Source of the DNA: Corynebacterium durum | GTDB taxonomy: Bacteria; Actinomycetota; Actinomycetes; Mycobacteriales; Mycobacteriaceae | Direction of reading: 5' to 3' | Assembly (NCBI RefSeq): GCF_030408675.1 | Contig: NZ_CP047200.1 | Span: 2,604,001-2,668,000, forward strand | Length of the DNA: 64,000 bases | Part shown: positions 36,927 to 45,932 of the stretch, in pieces | How positions within the stretch are numbered: the first letter of the stretch is position 1 | Layout: each line of letters begins with the position of its first letter | Position numbers and translations under genes: made by a program | Notes under the pieces: model-generated | Seen by the model: only the letters and a program-made list of their open reading frames with translations | Databases searched by the model: none | What the model was told of the DNA's origin: nothing

Positions 36927-37961
36927 TTAGCGAGCGTTCATGTGATCAAGGACGCGGTCCTTAGTGCGGTTCAGCTGGTAAGTCCACTGATCCCAGTTGT
37001 GAACGCCCAGCGGCGGGTAGTCTGCAGTCACGTTCAGACCGGTGGCGCGAGCTTTAGCTTCCCAGCTGACGGTGGACATCCTGGACAGACCTTCCAGACC
37101 GGAGCCGTAGATACGCTGATCCAGCGGGTAACGCAGATCGCTCGGTGCCCACACGCCACTAGCTGCGGAGACATAAACGTCAGCATTCTTCAGGCCGCCC
37201 ATGTTCAAGTACGGATCGTCCTGGTAACGGCGGGGGTTCAGGATAGAGGTGTACATGTTGTTCAGGTTGAAGCCACCAACATCAAGCAGAGCGAGACGCA
37301 GCATGGTCTGCATACCGAAAGCAGTGGTGTGCAGGTAACCGGAGTAGGACATTGCCTGGCGGAACTGGTCCGGGTGCTGTGCAGCAAGGCTCAAAGCAGC
37401 AGTGCCACCCATGGAGAGGCCACCGATGGAGTTGTTGTTCGGTGCGATACCGAAGTTCTGCTGCAGGTAGCCGGGAAGTTCAGAGGTGAGGAAGGTTTCC
37501 CACTTGTACACCACGTCGTTGCCACTGCCGGTGGACAGGAAGTGTGCCGGGTAGTCCCAGTCGGCATAGAAGGAACCTGCGCCGCCAATGGGCATGACAA
37601 GGTTGATGTTGCTGTCCGCATAGACCTGCGGAGCGTTGGTGGATGCAGTCCAACCAGTGAAGGTTTCACCGGCGCGCATGCCGTCGAGGAGGTACAGACC
37701 TGCGTTACCTCCACGGGCGGCGGGCTGCACCAGCACCGGGATGTTGCGGTTCATGGACGGGGACCAAACGTCACAGCGCTGGACCCAGAACCCCACAGCG
37801 TCCCATTCACAGGCGCCGGTGTTATCTGCGCGCAGAACGTCGCGGTTGGCTGCGTGCGCGGGGGAAGCTGCGACGACACTCAAGCCAAAAGCAGCTGCAA
37901 GTGCAACAGCTATGGTCGTCGCTTTGGCTCCTACGGTGCGAAGTCGAGAGGCGATCGTCAT
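36927..37961 (-). CDS. Trehalose/cell-wall corynomycolyltransferase
   Basis: 344 residues, single-domain antigen-85-type enzyme. The signal peptide spans about residues 1-37 (ends SPAHA-A). The nucleophile is in GGLSMGGTAALSLAA and the histidine in GVHNWDQW; LYLLDGMRAGE and INLVMPIGGAGSFYADW are family blocks. It lacks the LGFP repeats of its neighbour cop1. It makes trehalose dimycolate and wall-bound mycolates outside the membrane. GAGGAG precedes the ATG. It is monocistronic, with its own terminator. Confidence 0.95.
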   Translation of the reverse strand: MTIASRLRTVGAKATTIAVALAAAFGLSVVAASPAHAANRDVLRADNTGACEWDAVGFWVQRCDVWSPSMNRNIPVLVQPAARGGNAGLYLLDGMRAGETFTGWTASTNAPQVYADSNINLVMPIGGAGSFYADWDYPAHFLSTGSGNDVVYKWETFLTSELPGYLQQNFGIAPNNNSIGGLSMGGTAALSLAAQHPDQFRQAMSYSGYLHTTAFGMQTMLRLALLDVGGFNLNNMYTSILNPRRYQDDPYLNMGGLKNADVYVSAASGVWAPSDLRYPLDQRIYGSGLEGLSRMSTVSWEAKARATGLNVTADYPPLGVHNWDQWTYQLNRTKDRVLDHMNAR

Positions 37962-38011
37962 TTTTCTCCTCGATACCTTGTTCTTCTTAGCGTTCTTAAA
38001 TGCTGCCCAAG

Positions 38012-38056
38012 CTGGCGTCTTGGATGTTGGGCGCCAGCCTGTATGGCCTCATACTT
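38012..38056 (-). repeat. Small stems in the mycolyltransferase leader
   Basis: GCTGGCG pairs with CGCCAGC and, just upstream, GTATG pairs with CATAC, all within about 100 bp before the start codon at 37961. They may fold in the leader RNA. The rest of 37962-38173 is AT-rich promoter sequence in which I cannot fix the start site. Confidence 0.35.
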
Positions 38057-38173
38057 CTTGACTATCTTAGTATCTTTCTACTTTATTCAAACGTTATAAA
38101 GCAGAATGAGAGACCTTTAATTATTTTCTTATACTAAAACATACCCTGGCCAGCATTTTCACAAAAATATGAG

Positions 38174-39160
38174 TTAGGACACAACAGGGGCTATATAGAC
38201 CGCTGCGCCGATGCATCCGACCCATGCGATCGCAAGTATTTGAAGGGTGCGATCACTGAGTGCCAACTCGTCTGGAGCACCACCGTCACCACGGTCAACA
38301 TCAGCCGCATAACGCAAGATAGCGACGGTAAATGGCACCATTGAAACTTGGTACCAAACGGCGCCATGATGCTGCACCATGTTGGCCATTTCGAAGCCCC
38401 AGAGTGCGTAAGACATAACCACGGCAGTAGCTGAAAGTGTCCATACGAAACGCAAGTATGTTGGTGTGTACCCTTCTAAGGCTTTACGAATCTTTGCACC
38501 GGATTTCTCAGCAAGCAAAATCTCAGCGTAGCGCTTACCCGATGCCATAAACAGGGAGCCGAACGCCGCGACCAAGAGGAACCACTGGGACAGCGTGATG
38601 CCTGCGGCGACACCGCCAGCCATAGCGCGCAGCATGAACCCCGAGGACACCAGCGCAATGTCAATCACTGGCAGATGCTTCCACCCGAAGCAGTAGCCCA
38701 GCTGCAACACAATGTAGATTGCCATCACAATGGCCAGGTTGCGGCCGCTGGATGCCAGCAGCGATACCCCCACCGATCCCGCAATGAGCAGCACCGCCAT
38801 GCCGTAGGCCAACCCCACAGGAAGCACGCCTGCGGCGATGGGCCGGAACTGTTTCGTTGGGTGCGCGCGGTCTGCTTCCACGTCTTTCGCGTCGTTGACC
38901 AGGTAAATTGCCGAGGCCGCCATACAGAACACCGCGAAGGCAATCGCTACGTCGATGATTGTTCTGCGGTTCAGCAGCACATCCGACCCCGCCGCCATGG
39001 GGGCGGCCAGCACCAGCACGTTTTTCACCCATTGGCGTGGGCGCAACGCTTTGATCATGCCGTCTGCCAGGTTTTTCGGCGGTTTGTGTTTAGTGGAGGG
39101 TATAGCAAGTCCGCCTGTGTGCGGTTCGGAGCCGAGGATGCCCGCCTGCTCCTTGGTCAT
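38174..39160 (-). CDS. ubiA: Decaprenyl-phosphate phosphoribosyltransferase
   Basis: 328 residues, UbiA superfamily, about nine membrane helices. The first aspartate-rich motif is NDAKDVEAD (about residue 85-93). It joins phosphoribosyl pyrophosphate to decaprenyl phosphate (Rv3806c), the first committed step to decaprenyl-phosphoryl-arabinose, the donor for AftB and AftD. The ATG at 39160 directly abuts the stop of the PAP2 gene, and AAGGG precedes it, so the genes are coupled in a glfT2-PAP2-ubiA operon. Confidence 0.94.
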   Translation of the reverse strand: MTKEQAGILGSEPHTGGLAIPSTKHKPPKNLADGMIKALRPRQWVKNVLVLAAPMAAGSDVLLNRRTIIDVAIAFAVFCMAASAIYLVNDAKDVEADRAHPTKQFRPIAAGVLPVGLAYGMAVLLIAGSVGVSLLASSGRNLAIVMAIYIVLQLGYCFGWKHLPVIDIALVSSGFMLRAMAGGVAAGITLSQWFLLVAAFGSLFMASGKRYAEILLAEKSGAKIRKALEGYTPTYLRFVWTLSATAVVMSYALWGFEMANMVQHHGAVWYQVSMVPFTVAILRYAADVDRGDGGAPDELALSDRTLQILAIAWVGCIGAAVYIAPVVS

Positions 39161-39676
39161 TTACGTTTCCCTTCTTATCCTCGAAATAGTCTCAGCGGTC
39201 ACTGCCCCAACCAGCGCACCAGCGGCAACATCGGTGGGGTAATGGACTCCCAGCACCATACGCGACAGCATCATGATCGGCACGCCAAGTAGCGGAAGTG
39301 GTGACCGAGTTAACTTCGCCAAACTTACCAGCGCCGCCGTGGTAGAGGTGGCATGGGAGGAGGGGAAGCTCAGCCTTGACGGCGTACCCACCCCCACCGC
39401 AATCCGGTCGTCATGCGGGCGGGGCCTGCGCACCACGCGCTTGATCACCACGGATGCCGCGTGGCTCAGCAGTGACGCGGCAATCAGCTTTACCCACTTG
39501 CCGCGCCGCCGCTTATCGACGAGCGCGCCTACCGCACCCACACTGATCCAGCCCAGGGAGTGTTCGCCGAAGTGGCTGAGCAAACGGGCAGTGGCTTGGA
39601 CCCCCGGGGCGTCGAAAAGCGAATCCTGGATGCGTACCAGCATCTCAGTTTCGTTGAATGGGTCGCCTTTAACCAT
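39161..39676 (-). CDS. PAP2-family phosphatase (decaprenyl-phosphoryl-phosphoribose phosphatase candidate)
   Basis: 171 residues. All three PAP2 motifs are visible: KRVVRRPRP, FPSSHATST and SRMVLGVHYPTD. The gene between glfT2 and ubiA corresponds to Rv3807c, proposed to remove the 5-phosphate from decaprenyl-phosphoryl-5-phosphoribose made by UbiA. I chose the ATG at 39676, which overlaps the glfT2 stop as TAATG with AGAAGG upstream, rather than the TTG 21 nt earlier; this is a clear coupling signal. Confidence 0.88.
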   Translation of the reverse strand: MVKGDPFNETEMLVRIQDSLFDAPGVQATARLLSHFGEHSLGWISVGAVGALVDKRRRGKWVKLIAASLLSHAASVVIKRVVRRPRPHDDRIAVGVGTPSRLSFPSSHATSTTAALVSLAKLTRSPLPLLGVPIMMLSRMVLGVHYPTDVAAGALVGAVTAETISRIRRET

Positions 39677-41694
39677 TAATCGAATACCTTCTTCCAAGCC
39701 TCAAGGCTGGTGAGCCTACTGTGGGCTGCACGGTACTGCGCGCGGAGGTCGTCGAACCGCGCGGCAACTTCCTTCTGCAGTGCGCGAGACTCGTCCAGCA
39801 GTGCCTTTGCCTTGTCACGGTCACGCTTACGGTACACCACCCCACGCCCATCAGCGGTGGTAACGGTGGCGCCGTCCACGCGAGACAGTGAGAACCAGCG
39901 CGCCTCAATGGGTGCCCAGTTCGCCTGGGGGACATCGTGATGCGAGGTGTCTGCGGGGCGGAGGGAATGCAGCACACCTTTGGCCAACCAGATGGACTTC
40001 TTCAAGGGGGCCAATCGTCCACCAATGTCCTTCGTGGGCACTCCCGGCGCGCCGGAGGGTTTCGGCAGATCGGCCGCCGTGGGCAGAACCACCGCGTCCG
40101 GGTAGGTTGCGCGAATGGCGGCGATGCGCGGGAGGGAGGTTTCCAGGATGTCGAAAAGCTGGCTGGGGCCTGCGAGGAAGTCCTTCATGGCCTCGTTTTG
40201 GATGGCCACCGTGGAGTATTCCAGGCACATGAGGTGTTTGAGGGTGGCCTTCTGCATAGACCGCACAATGCCCTCTGCTCCGCCTTCATGATTCAAGGCG
40301 GCCACGATCAGGCGGTTGCGAAGGTGGAAGTATGCCTGCCAGTCGATGGCATCGTCTTTGTCGGACCAGGCCATGTGCCAAATGGCAATGCCCGGCCAGG
40401 TGGCGGTGGGAAACCCGGCTTTGCCTGCACGCAGGCCGTATTCCGCGTCGTCCCACTTGATGAACAGCGGCAGGGGCTGCCCAATACGTTCTGCCACCAC
40501 ACGGGGGATCATGCACATCCACCAGCCGTTGTAGTCCACATCAATGCGGCGGTGCAGGTCCACGGAGTTCGGGGTGCCTGGCTTGTCGCCGAACTTGCCG
40601 CGGTCACTGAGGGGGTGCTTGGAAAAATCGTGGTCGTAGTGCACATGGGGGGCGGAGGTCCACATGAAAATGCTGCGGTCAATCACTTCGCCCATGGAGT
40701 GCAGGTGGCTGCGTTCCTGCAGGTTCAGCATCTGCCCACCCACCAGGATTGGGGTGCGCGCGTAGCGGGCTGCCTGGAGGGCACGGAGCACGGCATCGGG
40801 TTCGATGGCGATGTCATCGTCCATGTACAGGATGTAGGGGGACTGCTTTGCGGCTGCCTCTCTGGTGCCGTCGGGGCCACCCATGGCCTCATACATGATG
40901 CGGGAGTAGCCGCCGGAACCGCCGAGGTTACCCTGCTGGTACACGAACAGCCGACCTTTGAAATGCTCCGCAGCATCGGCGAAGCCTGGTTCGTCAGCGG
41001 GGTGTTTGGTGCCCTGGTCAGGCATGATGATGGTGTCGATCACGGCGTCGACAAGCGGGTCACTGCGCAGTGCGTCCAGTGCCGCCACCGCATCGGTCGG
41101 CCGGTTGAACGTTGGGATGCCCACGGTGACGCGCGGCTCGAACGGGCCAACCTCGCTGCCGTCCGGCATGATTTGCGGTGCGGGGGCCTGGGGTGCGAAC
41201 CAGCCCGCGCTGGCGATGGTCACATCTGTTTCGGCGGTGATGTCGAACCACAGCCAGCCGCCGTCCTCAAACGGGGCAAGCGACAGCTCAAACTCAATCA
41301 CACCGTCGCTGACCATGCCGCCGTCGACGCTGATGCGGGCACCGTCAATCTTGGAACGATACACCTCGACCCGGGCCTCCCCCAGGGCCTCCACCTGCAG
41401 CACCACCGTGTCCAGCTGGGACCAGCGGCGCCAGTAACTGGCGGGGAAGGCGTTGAAGTAGGTCTGGAAGCTCACCTCGCTGCCAGCGGGAATGGTTACC
41501 GATGTCCGGTCGTCCCACGTGGCACGGGTCTTATTCGTTTCCACTTCCAGCAGATACAGGGAACGCACATCATGAGGTTCCCCGCGTCGTGGCAGCAGCA
41601 CACGCTGCAACTGCTCCACAGCCTTGGTGTGCGGGGAACTCCCGCCAGAAGCCCCTTTTGTTGAGGATCCTGACGATTCCTGTGCCTTCGTCAT
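39676..41694 (-). CDS. glfT2: Galactofuranosyltransferase GlfT2
   Basis: 672 residues. An N-terminal beta-sandwich-like domain (about 20-160) precedes the GT2 domain, with TVGIPTFNRPTDAVAAL, the metal-binding LYMDDDIAIEP (about residue 290), WDDAEYGLRAG and the catalytic-region histidine in GIAIWHMAW. It polymerises galactan by alternating beta-1,5 and beta-1,6 galactofuranose transfers from UDP-galactofuranose. AGGAAAGG lies upstream of the ATG. It begins the operon with the PAP2 and ubiA genes and is divergent from the TPM-like pair. Confidence 0.95.
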   Translation of the reverse strand: MTKAQESSGSSTKGASGGSSPHTKAVEQLQRVLLPRRGEPHDVRSLYLLEVETNKTRATWDDRTSVTIPAGSEVSFQTYFNAFPASYWRRWSQLDTVVLQVEALGEARVEVYRSKIDGARISVDGGMVSDGVIEFELSLAPFEDGGWLWFDITAETDVTIASAGWFAPQAPAPQIMPDGSEVGPFEPRVTVGIPTFNRPTDAVAALDALRSDPLVDAVIDTIIMPDQGTKHPADEPGFADAAEHFKGRLFVYQQGNLGGSGGYSRIMYEAMGGPDGTREAAAKQSPYILYMDDDIAIEPDAVLRALQAARYARTPILVGGQMLNLQERSHLHSMGEVIDRSIFMWTSAPHVHYDHDFSKHPLSDRGKFGDKPGTPNSVDLHRRIDVDYNGWWMCMIPRVVAERIGQPLPLFIKWDDAEYGLRAGKAGFPTATWPGIAIWHMAWSDKDDAIDWQAYFHLRNRLIVAALNHEGGAEGIVRSMQKATLKHLMCLEYSTVAIQNEAMKDFLAGPSQLFDILETSLPRIAAIRATYPDAVVLPTAADLPKPSGAPGVPTKDIGGRLAPLKKSIWLAKGVLHSLRPADTSHHDVPQANWAPIEARWFSLSRVDGATVTTADGRGVVYRKRDRDKAKALLDESRALQKEVAARFDDLRAQYRAAHSRLTSLEAWKKVFD

Positions 41695-41709
41695 AGAGCT
41701 AAGCCTTTC

Positions 41710-41761
41710 CTGTGGTTATCTGCTGTGGTTATTTCTTATGCCCGCACCGTCATGATCATGA
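41710..41761. repeat. Direct repeat and palindrome upstream of glfT2
   Basis: CTGTGGTTAT occurs at 41710-41719 and 41723-41732 (13-bp period), and the perfect palindrome TCATGATCATGA is at 41750-41761. Both lie within 70 bp of the glfT2 start and may be regulatory sites. Confidence 0.4.
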
Positions 41762-41958
41762 GTCGCACACCCACTGTCCGCCGAAGCTATCTGCTGGGGC
41801 TGTACGCCGGGTGCGGAAAAGGTGCGAAACACTCATTCATATAAACAGTAGTAGGTTTCACTGCCTTACCGCTGTTTGGCACGCTCGCAGACCACGGTTT
41901 TATCCGCTCAACTACCCCATTACCCATGCACTGACTCGTGTAGCGGGTTCGCATTCGT

Positions 41959-41964
41959 TAACGT
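41959..41964 (+). promoter_or_regulatory. -10 element of the first TPM-like gene
   Basis: TAACGT, 7 nt before the GTG at 41972: leaderless-type spacing. Confidence 0.4.
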
Positions 41965-41971
41965 TTAACGA

Positions 41972-44002
41972 GTGAACTATGTCGCAGGTACCACCATTAG
42001 CCGCTTATCGACGTCCCGGTTGCACAGGTTTCATACTGTGGTGCATGTAGTTGCAGCGATGGTGGCTGTGGTTAGTGCAGTACTTTTACCTGCCGCAGCG
42101 AATACGGCAGTGATCGCACCAGCCAATCCTTACATCACCACTTTCCCGCCCATCAACGGAAAAACAATCACCATTGCTGATGGGCCGCAACTGCTACCCC
42201 CAAACGACGAAAATATGCTCCGCGACGTGACCGCCCAGGCAGCGCTACCACCAGTGGTCACGCATGTTGACTTCATTACGTTGAGCTTCCCCGAACCTAT
42301 TAACATCGAAGCAGCGCTGTGGGGCAATGTCCAGAAGTTTCGCCCCGATCTGCTTTCACCCGAGCGCACGCGGTACGCCGATGGGCACCTCATTGTTGCT
42401 GTTAACTTCGATGGAGGCAGCGGTAAAGGCTCATTCGGCTTTTTCTCCGGCGACGATGTAAAACAAAGCGCGCAGCTTACTGATCAAGCACGAACGCAAG
42501 GCGTGCTTGCGGCCATGAAACCCGGCATGAACGCGCAGCATCGGGCAGAAGGCATGGCGCAGGCGATTCGTGCTATCGCTGACCCACGCATTGGCGAAGC
42601 CGCTCTGCAGGAACAAGAAAAAGCCAACAACAACACGACTGTTGCTGGAGCCCCACTCAAACAGTGGAGCGATCCTAATCATGTTGCTGTGACTGTATGG
42701 GATGGTGCCAGCAAACTCAGCAACACGGATATGGAGTCTCTACACCAGAACACGCTGAATATTGCCCTGCCCAGTGACGTAAAGTCCGTTGACTACTTCA
42801 CGTTTGGCAACAATTCTGACAGCCTCAATAACACCCTTCAGGCCCACCTCAAGCTGTATCGCCCAGATCTGCTCACACCAGATCGGGAAAAATACGCTGA
42901 CGGGCATCTGATCGTTGTTGTTGGTTTTAGCCCACACAAAAATGCCATATATGGCGGTGAGGATGTTGCACAAGCTGTGGGCTTACGTGATCAACAACGC
43001 CTAGAAACCCTCACTGCTGCCCCGAAAGAGGATTTGCGCGCGGGACGCTATGTCGATGCCATGATCGAATCTGTCACCGCAGCGGCAAACCCGGACTACC
43101 AACTACCTGTAGATACAGGCAAAAAGGTCACGAATATAGTTGCTACGGTGGCATCCGTTGCGGTCTTTGGTGGCGGGCTGCTGTCCATCATTGGTGTATT
43201 CATACACACACGAAAAAACCGAACCCGCCAGGCACGTGAAGCTTATAATCATGCGGCCGCAGAATATGGACGCATCGCGAGCAGCCTCGATGCCATTGAT
43301 ATTCGCGCCAACTCCCTCACTTCTAGTTTTGCCAATGACGAGCTTCGCGCCCAGTGGGAGGACGTAAAGCAACGATTCCTGCAGCTCCACGCCACTATGG
43401 ATTCCATCAGCCACTTGGCAGACTCTGGAACGAACAAACAGTTCTACAAAAGCCGCGCAACAATAGCTGCGGCACGTGAAGAAGCAACCAAAATTGCACA
43501 AGCAGAAGAAAACATCGAGCTGCTGTACAGCCTGGAACACGGCGACCATGATGCCCGCAGAAAGCAGCTCCGCCGCGTCCGATCCGACGTGTACAAAGCA
43601 AAATTAGACGCACCAACACTACCTCTTCGGCAGGAATGCGATGCGCTGGTGAACAGGCTGGATGCGCTTCTTGAAAACGTCACTCACCCAAGCTTTATGC
43701 ATGACTTCACACAAGTCCTCAGCGACTATCAGGTGGTCAGCAAAGCAATACGCGACCATGCCATGCCGAACGTTTTGGATAAAGACAACCGAGCAGTACC
43801 GCGCCTCGACTCCTACGATTGGAATGTGGGCCTTGGACACACAGACTTCATCCCTTACGGAACTTTGAGCTCTTGGAATAGTAGCGATACTGCCTCTATA
43901 TCAAGCGATAGTAGTGGTGGTGACAGTTCTGGAAGCTACAGTGTTGACACCAGCTACAGCGATTCCAGTTTCTCCGGCGCAGGCGGCTCAAGCGACTGGT
44001 AA
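41972..44002 (+). CDS. TPM-like (DUF5129-type) envelope protein with duplicated N-terminal domain
   Basis: 676 residues from a GTG. A signal or anchor helix (about 22-45) is followed by two copies of a TPM-like domain: residues about 70-215 (VDFITLSFPEP ... YADGHLIVAVNF) and about 232-385 (VDYFTFGNNSD ... YADGHLIVVVGF, with GGEDVAQAVGL and RAGRYVDAMIESV). A membrane helix (about 388-408) leads to a long charged helical region (about 415-610) and a Ser/Gly tail ending FSGAGGSSDW. The tail and helix order recall YgcG/TPM-phosphatase proteins (PF04536). The first domain copy lacks the GGEDVAQA block and looks degenerate. Function unknown; the family resemblance is by eye. Confidence 0.75.
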   Translation: MNYVAGTTISRLSTSRLHRFHTVVHVVAAMVAVVSAVLLPAAANTAVIAPANPYITTFPPINGKTITIADGPQLLPPNDENMLRDVTAQAALPPVVTHVDFITLSFPEPINIEAALWGNVQKFRPDLLSPERTRYADGHLIVAVNFDGGSGKGSFGFFSGDDVKQSAQLTDQARTQGVLAAMKPGMNAQHRAEGMAQAIRAIADPRIGEAALQEQEKANNNTTVAGAPLKQWSDPNHVAVTVWDGASKLSNTDMESLHQNTLNIALPSDVKSVDYFTFGNNSDSLNNTLQAHLKLYRPDLLTPDREKYADGHLIVVVGFSPHKNAIYGGEDVAQAVGLRDQQRLETLTAAPKEDLRAGRYVDAMIESVTAAANPDYQLPVDTGKKVTNIVATVASVAVFGGGLLSIIGVFIHTRKNRTRQAREAYNHAAAEYGRIASSLDAIDIRANSLTSSFANDELRAQWEDVKQRFLQLHATMDSISHLADSGTNKQFYKSRATIAAAREEATKIAQAEENIELLYSLEHGDHDARRKQLRRVRSDVYKAKLDAPTLPLRQECDALVNRLDALLENVTHPSFMHDFTQVLSDYQVVSKAIRDHAMPNVLDKDNRAVPRLDSYDWNVGLGHTDFIPYGTLSSWNSSDTASISSDSSGGDSSGSYSVDTSYSDSSFSGAGGSSDW

Positions 44003-44035
44003 AGGTGAGCACCGACACGATTCAGGCATCTTCCG

Positions 44036-44041
44036 TAAGAT
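44036..44041 (+). promoter_or_regulatory. -10 element of the second TPM-like gene
   Basis: TAAGAT, 7 nt before the GTG at 44049 and 33 bp after the previous stop. Confidence 0.4.
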
Positions 44042-44048
44042 AGCTAAC

Positions 44049-45590
44049 GTGTCACCTATATCTAAGTCTTTCCTGGGAAGAGCTGCCATGAGTCGACTCG
44101 CTGCACCACTATGTGCAGCAGCGTTGACGCTTCTTATCGGCAGCCTTGGTGCCATGACTCACATCGCGCCGATTGATGCCCCAGCCGCACAAGCAGAATC
44201 CGCATCAACCGGGTCCCCCGCTGTGTCAGTGGCACAGGAAACAATGTTGACAACCGATATTGACGGGGCGTCGTTAAGCACCTGGCCAGGGGCACAAGGT
44301 CCAACGGTGACGGTATGGGACGGTGCTGGCAAGCTCAGCGAATCGGATAAGGAATCGTTACACCAGAACACTCTCAAGGTTGCCGTTCCTTCTGTTGTGA
44401 CATCCGTTGACTACGTCACGTTTGCCACCAACGATGAGAACCTAAATGACACAGTGCTGAATCACCTGAAGCAGTATCGGCCCGACTTGCTCTCACCGGA
44501 CCAGACGAAGTACGCCGATGGGCACCTCATTGTTGCCGTGGGTTTTGACCCCCGCCAAAATGGTGTACTCGGTGGTGAAGATGTCGCCCAGGCTATCGAC
44601 CTGCGTAAACAGGAGCGGCTAGAGACCATAGTTGATGCCGCGAAGCCTGGCTTGCGCAAGGGCCATTACGCAGACGGTATGGTGGAGTCGGTTGTTGCGG
44701 CCGCTGACCCGAACTATAAGGCATCCGGCAACACCATCAACCCTGGCCTCGCAGCAGGCCTTGCTGCTGGTGGAGCTGTCACTGTTGCAGGTATTGGCGC
44801 GGTCATTGCTGCCAGTGTGACAAGCCGCCGTACCAATCAGGCGCGCGCCAACTTTGACACTGTCTCCCGGGAATACGGCCGCGTGGCCGCCGATCTTGAG
44901 GCCATTGATGTTCGCGCACATTCTCTGACCTCTAGTTTTGCCAACGATGAGCTTCGCAGGCAGTGGGAGGATGTGAAGCAACGATTCCTGCAGCTGCACA
45001 CCACCATGAACTCCATTGACCATCTCACTGTTGATTCGCCCAATAAGGAATTCCGCCGCCACCACGCAGCCCTTGCCACAGCGGTCGAAGAAACAACCAA
45101 AATGAGCCAGGCAGAGGAGAACATCAACTTGCTGCATGACCTTGAAAATGGCAATGAAGAGGCTCGCCGTAACCAGCTGCAGCGCCTACGTGAGGACGCA
45201 TTAAAGGCCAAACTCGACGCACCCGATGATCGCTACGCTGCGGAATACGACAGCATCATGACGCGTATCGACGCCCTGGTGCACAACGCCGCCTCCCCCA
45301 CCTTCATGGATGAGTTCACTACTATTCTGGGCGACTACCAGATCGTCACTAAGAACATGCAGGAAAACACCATGCCTGAGGTTCTAGATAAAGACGACCG
45401 CGTGGCCCCGCGCATTGATTCCCGCGATTGGAACGTGGGCCTAGGGCGCAACGATTTCGTGCCGTACCTCATTCTCAGCAGCTGGCACAGTAACGATGTC
45501 GCCGCAGCTCAAAGCTCGTCTTCTAGCAGCGTCAACACAAGCTACAGCAGCACCAGCTTCTCTGGCGCGGGTGGCTCCAGCGGCTGGTGA
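44049..45590 (+). CDS. TPM-like (DUF5129-type) envelope protein, single domain
   Basis: 513 residues from the GTG at 44049; an ATG at 44088 with GGAAGA upstream is an alternative start and gives 500. Signal peptide about 12-50, one TPM-like domain (about 75-235; VTVWDGAGKLS, YADGHLIVAVGF, GGEDVAQAIDL, RKGHYADGMVESV), a membrane helix (about 243-265), a charged helical region (about 270-470) and the tail FSGAGGSSGW. It is a clear paralogue of the preceding gene from that gene's second domain to the end, so the pair arose by tandem duplication. Position between glfT2 and aftB suggests a cell-wall role (inference). Confidence 0.75.
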   Translation: MSPISKSFLGRAAMSRLAAPLCAAALTLLIGSLGAMTHIAPIDAPAAQAESASTGSPAVSVAQETMLTTDIDGASLSTWPGAQGPTVTVWDGAGKLSESDKESLHQNTLKVAVPSVVTSVDYVTFATNDENLNDTVLNHLKQYRPDLLSPDQTKYADGHLIVAVGFDPRQNGVLGGEDVAQAIDLRKQERLETIVDAAKPGLRKGHYADGMVESVVAAADPNYKASGNTINPGLAAGLAAGGAVTVAGIGAVIAASVTSRRTNQARANFDTVSREYGRVAADLEAIDVRAHSLTSSFANDELRRQWEDVKQRFLQLHTTMNSIDHLTVDSPNKEFRRHHAALATAVEETTKMSQAEENINLLHDLENGNEEARRNQLQRLREDALKAKLDAPDDRYAAEYDSIMTRIDALVHNAASPTFMDEFTTILGDYQIVTKNMQENTMPEVLDKDDRVAPRIDSRDWNVGLGRNDFVPYLILSSWHSNDVAAAQSSSSSSVNTSYSSTSFSGAGGSSGW

Positions 45591-45722
45591 CCGGGCCACC
45601 TCGTTTGGGGGAAATTTTTTCATAGAAAACCCGTTCCAAATAAGAGTTCAATGATTATTGAATAAACCCCATTCATGGGCGACTGCCCCGGTGATTAACT
45701 GAGACTATGTTTGCATAGAGAA

Positions 45723-45775
45723 AGGTCTACCGCCAGGTACGGAAACACCCTGTTTTCGTACCTGGCGGTAGACCT
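45723..45775. repeat. Long hairpin 1 (25-bp stem, CCC loop)
   Basis: The arm at 45723-45747 pairs with 45751-45775 along 25 positions, with one G:T pair and a 3-nt CCC loop. The core is AGGTCTACCGCCAGGTACG and its complement. It is far longer than an ordinary terminator stem and has no T-run directly after it on the plus strand. Confidence 0.85.
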
Positions 45776-45788
45776 ATATGACAAGCAC

Positions 45789-45855
45789 GCAAAGTGTGCT
45801 TATCTCCAAGCCGAAAAACACCCCATTTTCGTGCTTGAGCATAAGCATACTTTGC
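45789..45855. repeat. Long hairpin 2, related loop
   Basis: GCAAAGTGTGCTTAT (45789-45803) pairs with ATAAGCATACTTTGC (45841-45855) with one G:T pair, and inside it CTC, AAGC and CGAAAA pair with their complements around bulges, ending in an ACACCCC loop. The apical part resembles that of hairpin 1 (CGGAAACACCC against CGAAAAACACCCC), suggesting a common origin. Confidence 0.75.
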
Positions 45856-45932
45856 ACCGGGAAGTCATGGCCTATCAAGCTGCCACACAACCCCAGTTCA
45901 AAGCGCCATTTTCACAGACCTCAACCACTCTC

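Larger units (their letters stand above)
45591..45932. other. 342-bp intergenic region between convergent genes
   Basis: It contains no credible gene. The first 110 bp are AT-rich without clear structure; then come a small palindrome (CTATG/CATAG, 45705-45718) and the two long hairpins listed below; the last 77 bp to the aftB stop are featureless. Confidence 0.75.

Noticed and set aside
39937..41664. 575-codon plus-strand frame opposite glfT2
   Set aside because: It is a complement-frame artefact of high-GC coding sequence; GlfT2 motifs are on the other strand.
45723..45855. CRISPR-like repeat array
   Set aside because: There are only two hairpins, not direct repeats with regular spacers, and no cas genes.
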